Part shown: positions 61,111-64,000 of the stretch, in pieces
Layout of the letters: each line of letters starts with the position of its first letter
Numbering within the stretch: the first letter of the stretch is position 1
Origin: Terrisporobacter glycolicus ATCC 14880 = DSM 1288
Lineage (GTDB): Bacteria; Bacillota; Clostridia; Peptostreptococcales; Peptostreptococcaceae
Length of the DNA: 64,000 bases
Direction: 5' to 3'
NCBI RefSeq assembly: GCF_036812735.1
Contig: NZ_CP117523.1
Location: 1,178,001 to 1,242,000, forward strand
Position numbers and translations under genes: made by a program
Notes under the pieces: generated by a model
The model's input: the letters and a program-made list of their open reading frames with translations, nothing else
The model's database searches: none
Told to the model about the DNA's origin: nothing

Positions 61111-62454
61111 ATGAAAAAAAGGTTTAAATCATTTTGTACAATATTATTAGCAACTGTTATGATATTAGCGTCGAGTATACCTATAGCAAATGCAGCAACT
61201 AATCAGTTAATTATAGTTAACTCAAAAAAAAATACTTTAAATTTTTATGAAAATTATACTTTAGTAAGAAAATTTAAATGTGCAACAGGAAAATCAAGTA
61301 CTCCAACACCACAACGTAAAACAACTATAGTTAATAAAATTAAAAACAGACCTTATTATAAAGGTAATATTCCGGGGGGCGATCCAAGAAATCCTTTAGG
61401 AAAAAGATGGATGGGATTAAATATGTATGGATATGGAACTACATATGGAATTCATGGAAACAATAAAGAAAGCTCAATCGGTAAAAATGTAAGTGGTGGA
61501 TGCATAAGAATGCACAATAAGGATGTAGAGTGGTTATACAATAAAATCAGAGTTGGTGCTACAGTAATAATAAAAAGTACATCTAAAGATGATGCATGGA
61601 TAGCTAATCAATATGGTATAAAGCTTAGAAATATATGGTATACAAATAGTGGTTACAAGTATTATCGTAAATCAAATGGTAAATATGCAACTGGTTGGTA
61701 TACAATAGATAATAAAACATACTATTTTGATAGTAAAGGAAGAATGCAAACTGGTTTAAAAACAATTTCTGGTAAAAGATATTATTTAGGAAAAGATGGA
61801 ATAAGACAAATAGGATGGCAAACAATCTCTGGTAAAAAATATTATTTTGAAAAATCAGGAAATGCTAAGGGTCAAGCAGTTAAAGATAAGAGAAGCATAG
61901 ATGGATCTTATTATTACTTTGATAAGAACTGTGTAATGATTGCTAACAAAAAGATAAAAATAGGAAACGCTGACTATTACTTTGGAAAAGATGGAAAAAT
62001 GCAAACGGGATGGCAAACAATCTCTGGTAAAAAATATTACTTTAAAAAATCAGGTGACATGAAGGGTCAAGCGCTTAAAGGTAAGAAAAGTGTAAATGGA
62101 ACTTACTACTATTTTGATGATAATTGTGCTATGGTAATTGACAAAAAGATAAAAATAGGAAATGATTATTACTACTTTGGAAGTAATGGTAAGATGGTTA
62201 AGAATAAGGAAATTAAGATAAAATCTGACTCATATTACTTTGGTGGTGATGGAAAAGCTTATAAATCTTGTGAGAAACAAATAGATGGTTATACTTATAC
62301 TTTTGATAAAGTAGGAAAAATAATTAATAAAACAGAAATAGAAAAAGATACAAGTACATCAAAGAAAGTTTATGATTCTAAAAAAACGGATGAATCACAA
62401 CCTGAAGAGATAAAAGAAAATAATGAAGATACTTCTTCAGAAGAAGCTATGTAA
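61111..62454 (+). CDS. L,D-transpeptidase with cell-wall-binding repeats
   Basis: The protein (447 aa) has a signal peptide (cleavage near ANA-A, residue 28) and a YkuD catalytic domain (about 31-155). The active-site motif is HGN (His 115) ... SGGCIRM (Cys 131). About nine CW-type repeats (GWxTISGKKYYFxKSG, 165-410) follow, then a charged tail. It should form 3-3 cross-links in peptidoglycan or attach proteins to it, while the repeats hold it on the wall polymer. The DNA contains a tandem duplication of about 200 bases (61812-62009 and 62010-62210). Confidence 0.92.
   Translation: MKKRFKSFCTILLATVMILASSIPIANAATNQLIIVNSKKNTLNFYENYTLVRKFKCATGKSSTPTPQRKTTIVNKIKNRPYYKGNIPGGDPRNPLGKRWMGLNMYGYGTTYGIHGNNKESSIGKNVSGGCIRMHNKDVEWLYNKIRVGATVIIKSTSKDDAWIANQYGIKLRNIWYTNSGYKYYRKSNGKYATGWYTIDNKTYYFDSKGRMQTGLKTISGKRYYLGKDGIRQIGWQTISGKKYYFEKSGNAKGQAVKDKRSIDGSYYYFDKNCVMIANKKIKIGNADYYFGKDGKMQTGWQTISGKKYYFKKSGDMKGQALKGKKSVNGTYYYFDDNCAMVIDKKIKIGNDYYYFGSNGKMVKNKEIKIKSDSYYFGGDGKAYKSCEKQIDGYTYTFDKVGKIINKTEIEKDTSTSKKVYDSKKTDESQPEEIKENNEDTSSEEAM
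61812..62210 (+). repeat. Tandem ~200-bp coding repeat in the L,D-transpeptidase gene
   Basis: The stretch beginning GGATGGCAAACAATCTCTGG occurs at about 61813 and again at about 62009, and the following sequence stays closely similar for about 200 bases. Such units can change number by recombination, altering the length of the wall-binding part. Confidence 0.75.
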
Positions 62455-62458
62455 ATAT

Positions 62459-62500
62459 AAAAAGTCTTCTCATTGACAAATAATGAGAGGGCTTTTTTAT
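62459..62500 (+). terminator. Terminator of the L,D-transpeptidase gene
   Basis: AAAAAGTCTTCTCATT pairs with AATGAGAGGGCTTTTTT (with G-U pairs) around GACAAAT. Confidence 0.8.
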
Positions 62501-63036
62501 ATATTATAAATAGAATAAGAAAACTTAATATTCTATACATTGTACTTTTCTATCAAATAAGTTACAATTTTTAGACAGAAAAATACAATGCAATGGTAAA
62601 TCATAAATAAGTTAAACCTTGGTTAATGTGAGTTTCTTTCTATTATTTATTACGATTATAATTAACATATGTTAAATTATTTATACTGAACAAACTAGGT
62701 GTTTTTTTGTTAATTATATGTTAATATTATTGCTAAAGTTATTATATTAAAAAACAAAAGAAAACTTTTTATTTTTTACTTTATTTTAATAATTCTAAAC
62801 ATTCTATGTATAAGTAAGTATTTATTCAGTGTAAGAGGAGTATCATTTACTCTTTCGGATATTTATTCTATTGAATAATAATTGGAAATATAAGTAAATA
62901 GCGTTGTGTATTCATTGGCTATTGGCATATTGATTTTTCAATCATTTGTTTTTTAAAATTAATTAACTTATGTTTCATATTAACTTAATATCAATATGAA
63001 TTTAATATGAAAAACTTTGAAAACAAATTAAAGGTA
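62501..63036. other. Long AT-rich intergenic region before the polysaccharide locus
   Basis: I see no gene in this stretch. Notable items are a perfect palindrome TTAACATATGTTAA (62662-62675) and a small GAGTA/TACTC hairpin near 62838-62856. The sequence is very AT-rich with several TTAATAT-type repeats; it may be an extended regulatory region (H-NS-like or two-component sites cannot be assigned). Confidence 0.4.
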
Positions 63037-63065
63037 TTGATATAAAGAACTTTATAAACTATAAT
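63037..63065 (+). promoter_or_regulatory. Promoter of the sugar transferase gene
   Basis: TTGATA (63037-63042), 17 bases, TATAAT (63060-63065). The transcript would start near 63072, leaving a leader of about 65 bases. Confidence 0.65.
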
Positions 63066-63110
63066 GTTAATAGAATGTTAAATGGCATAATATGGTAGCT
63101 GTAAGTATGT

Positions 63111-63136
63111 TTGTGCACAGGGGGGTATAAGCACAA
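63111..63136 (+). promoter_or_regulatory. Hairpin placing the ribosome site in its loop
   Basis: TTGTGC (63111-63116) pairs with GCACAA (63131-63136). The loop holds the GGGGGG ribosome site and the right arm ends on the A of the ATG start. This could modulate translation of the sugar transferase. Confidence 0.4.
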
Positions 63137-63810
63137 TGATGGGTCAATATGTTGAGAAATTTGAAGATGATGTTTGTAATTTTAGTAGTGAAATATCAGC
63201 AAGCATAGATTACTCCATAGTCAATGACTCTTTCTTATTTAAAATATATCATAGAATACTTGACATAATAATTTCAATAATTGGACTGGTAATTTCTATA
63301 CCTATGATAATAGTTTTTGGCTTTTTAATTAAAAAAGAAGATGGTGGCCCTATTTTTTACAAACAAGACAGACTTGGAAAAGATGGGAAAATAATCTTTA
63401 TATATAAATTAAGATCCATGAGGATTAACTCAGAAACCAATGGAGCCATATGGGCAGAAAAAAATGATCCAAGAATTACGAAGGTTGGAAAATTCATACG
63501 AAAGACAAGAATCGATGAAATACCACAATTTTTAAATATTTTAAAGGGAGAAATGAGTATAATTGGTCCTAGACCAGAGAGACCTACTTTAACTATGGAA
63601 TTTAATGACGAAATACCAGGATTTATTAATAGACTGGTAGTTAAACCTGGTCTTACAGGGTATGCTCAAGTGCATGGAGGATATGAAATATCTCCAGAAG
63701 ATAAAATAAAAGAAGATTTATATTATATAAAAAATAGAAGTGTTTTTTTAGATTTATCTATATTATTTAAAACCGTGAAGGTTATTTTTACTGGAGAAGG
63801 TGCTAGATAA
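63136..63810 (+). CDS. Undecaprenyl-phosphate sugar phosphotransferase
   Basis: The protein (224 aa) has one membrane helix or re-entrant segment (about 44-66) and the bacterial sugar transferase domain, with YKLRSMR, KTRIDEIPQFLNILKGEMSIIGPRPERP and KPGLTGYAQV as signatures. It moves a sugar phosphate from a UDP-sugar to undecaprenyl phosphate, the priming step for polysaccharide or glycan assembly at the membrane. It is of the short (PglC/WcaJ C-terminal) type rather than the five-helix type. The next gene begins after a terminator. Confidence 0.9.
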   Translation: MMGQYVEKFEDDVCNFSSEISASIDYSIVNDSFLFKIYHRILDIIISIIGLVISIPMIIVFGFLIKKEDGGPIFYKQDRLGKDGKIIFIYKLRSMRINSETNGAIWAEKNDPRITKVGKFIRKTRIDEIPQFLNILKGEMSIIGPRPERPTLTMEFNDEIPGFINRLVVKPGLTGYAQVHGGYEISPEDKIKEDLYYIKNRSVFLDLSILFKTVKVIFTGEGAR

Positions 63811-63906
63811 ATAAAAAAATTATTATTCATTATAACTTTTCTTGAAAAATTTTCGTAAAATATATATAATAAGATAATGAAAATATAACAAAAGTATAAC
63901 ATAACG

Positions 63907-63947
63907 AAAAAATAGGGAGAGATTGATAATAATCTCTCCCTATTTTT
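63907..63947 (+). terminator. Terminator after the sugar transferase gene
   Basis: AAAAATAGGGAGAGATT pairs with AATCTCTCCCTATTTTT around GATAAT, a strong hairpin with T-run. Confidence 0.88.
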
Positions 63948-63977
63948 ATATTAAACAAAGAGGGAGGAGAAATCTAT

Positions 63978-64000
63978 ATGGAAAATAAATTAGTATCTAT
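63978..64000 (+). CDS. Start of a further gene (partial), possibly a glycosyltransferase
   Basis: An AGGGAGGAG ribosome site is followed by ATG at 63978 and the codons for MENKLVS before the window ends. Family 2 glycosyltransferases often begin this way and the context is a polysaccharide locus, but seven residues do not prove it. Confidence 0.4.

Noticed and set aside
1-64000. CRISPR arrays, insertion sequences, prophage or tRNA genes
   Set aside because: No regularly spaced direct repeats, transposase or integrase frames, phage structural genes or tRNA cloverleaf sequences were seen.

Overview
The window is very AT-rich, has dense operons, G-rich ribosome binding sites (often GGGGG or AGGAGG), a mix of ATG, GTG and TTG starts, and anaerobic enzymes such as a monofunctional carbon monoxide dehydrogenase. 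Gene content and style suggest an anaerobic Clostridia-class Firmicute, most like Peptostreptococcaceae (Paraclostridium, Paeniclostridium or Clostridioides relatives). The family assignment is an inference. No tRNA, rRNA, insertion sequence, prophage or CRISPR array was seen.

Layout: 1-4822 is an operon (PLP class V aminotransferase, small unknown, radical SAM protein, PaaK-like AMP ligase, histidine phosphatase) resembling the poorly characterised selenium-associated 'TrsS / DVU_1553' loci. 5048-12997 is a signalling block: two paralogous extracytoplasmic TPR-GGDEF proteins around a PAS-GGDEF-HD-GYP protein, then an orphan histidine kinase. 13106-18470 is a Fur-type iron-siderophore ABC operon ending in a MATE exporter gene. 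18640-24444 is an oligopeptide ABC operon (opp/dppBCDFA) with a CodY-like box and a palindrome inside its promoter. 24509-27665, minus strand, holds a 75-residue unknown gene and a large secreted protein whose catalytic part carries the three motifs of GT80 sialyltransferases, followed by three FnIII domains; an in-frame TAG cuts off its signal peptide. 27826-33270 carries an exonuclease-BRCT protein, a SulP transporter, a MATE pump with a MerR-type promoter and a MerR regulator, and a membrane-anchored unknown.

33460-37097 is a carbon monoxide dehydrogenase operon (cooS, CooF-like ferredoxin, FAD/NAD oxidoreductase). 37323-40899 is a sensor kinase, AraC-type response regulator and membrane-anchored BMP-family binding protein, directly upstream of a nucleoside catabolism cluster (pdp, deoC, deoB, nupC, purine nucleoside phosphorylase; 41122-46574). 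A structured RNA candidate (about 46698-46868) precedes a YhaM-like exoribonuclease, a TIM-barrel protein, a nucleotidyltransferase-like protein and the folate operon folE-folP-folB-folK. 51661-53374 is a MATE pump plus a CsoR-family repressor with a C/G-tract operator. Next come an SH3-3D cell-wall protein with a WalR-type box, a minus-strand BrnQ-family transporter, a second nupC, the RNase P RNA gene, a five-SH3 surface protein, galE, a small membrane protein, an L,D-transpeptidase with cell-wall repeats, and the start of a polysaccharide locus (sugar transferase, then the first codons of another gene).

The most striking regulatory structure is the leader of the brnQ-like gene (minus strand, about 56214-55911). 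It has a strong promoter overlapped by a near-perfect CodY box, a 21-codon leader peptide with five tyrosine codons in a six-codon run, and segments that can pair as 1:2 plus 3:4 (antitermination) or 2:3 plus 4:5 (termination), followed by a second terminator. This is the layout of a ribosome-mediated tyrosine attenuator on a transporter family known for branched-chain amino acids. The other main candidate for something undescribed is the secreted GT80-like/FnIII protein.
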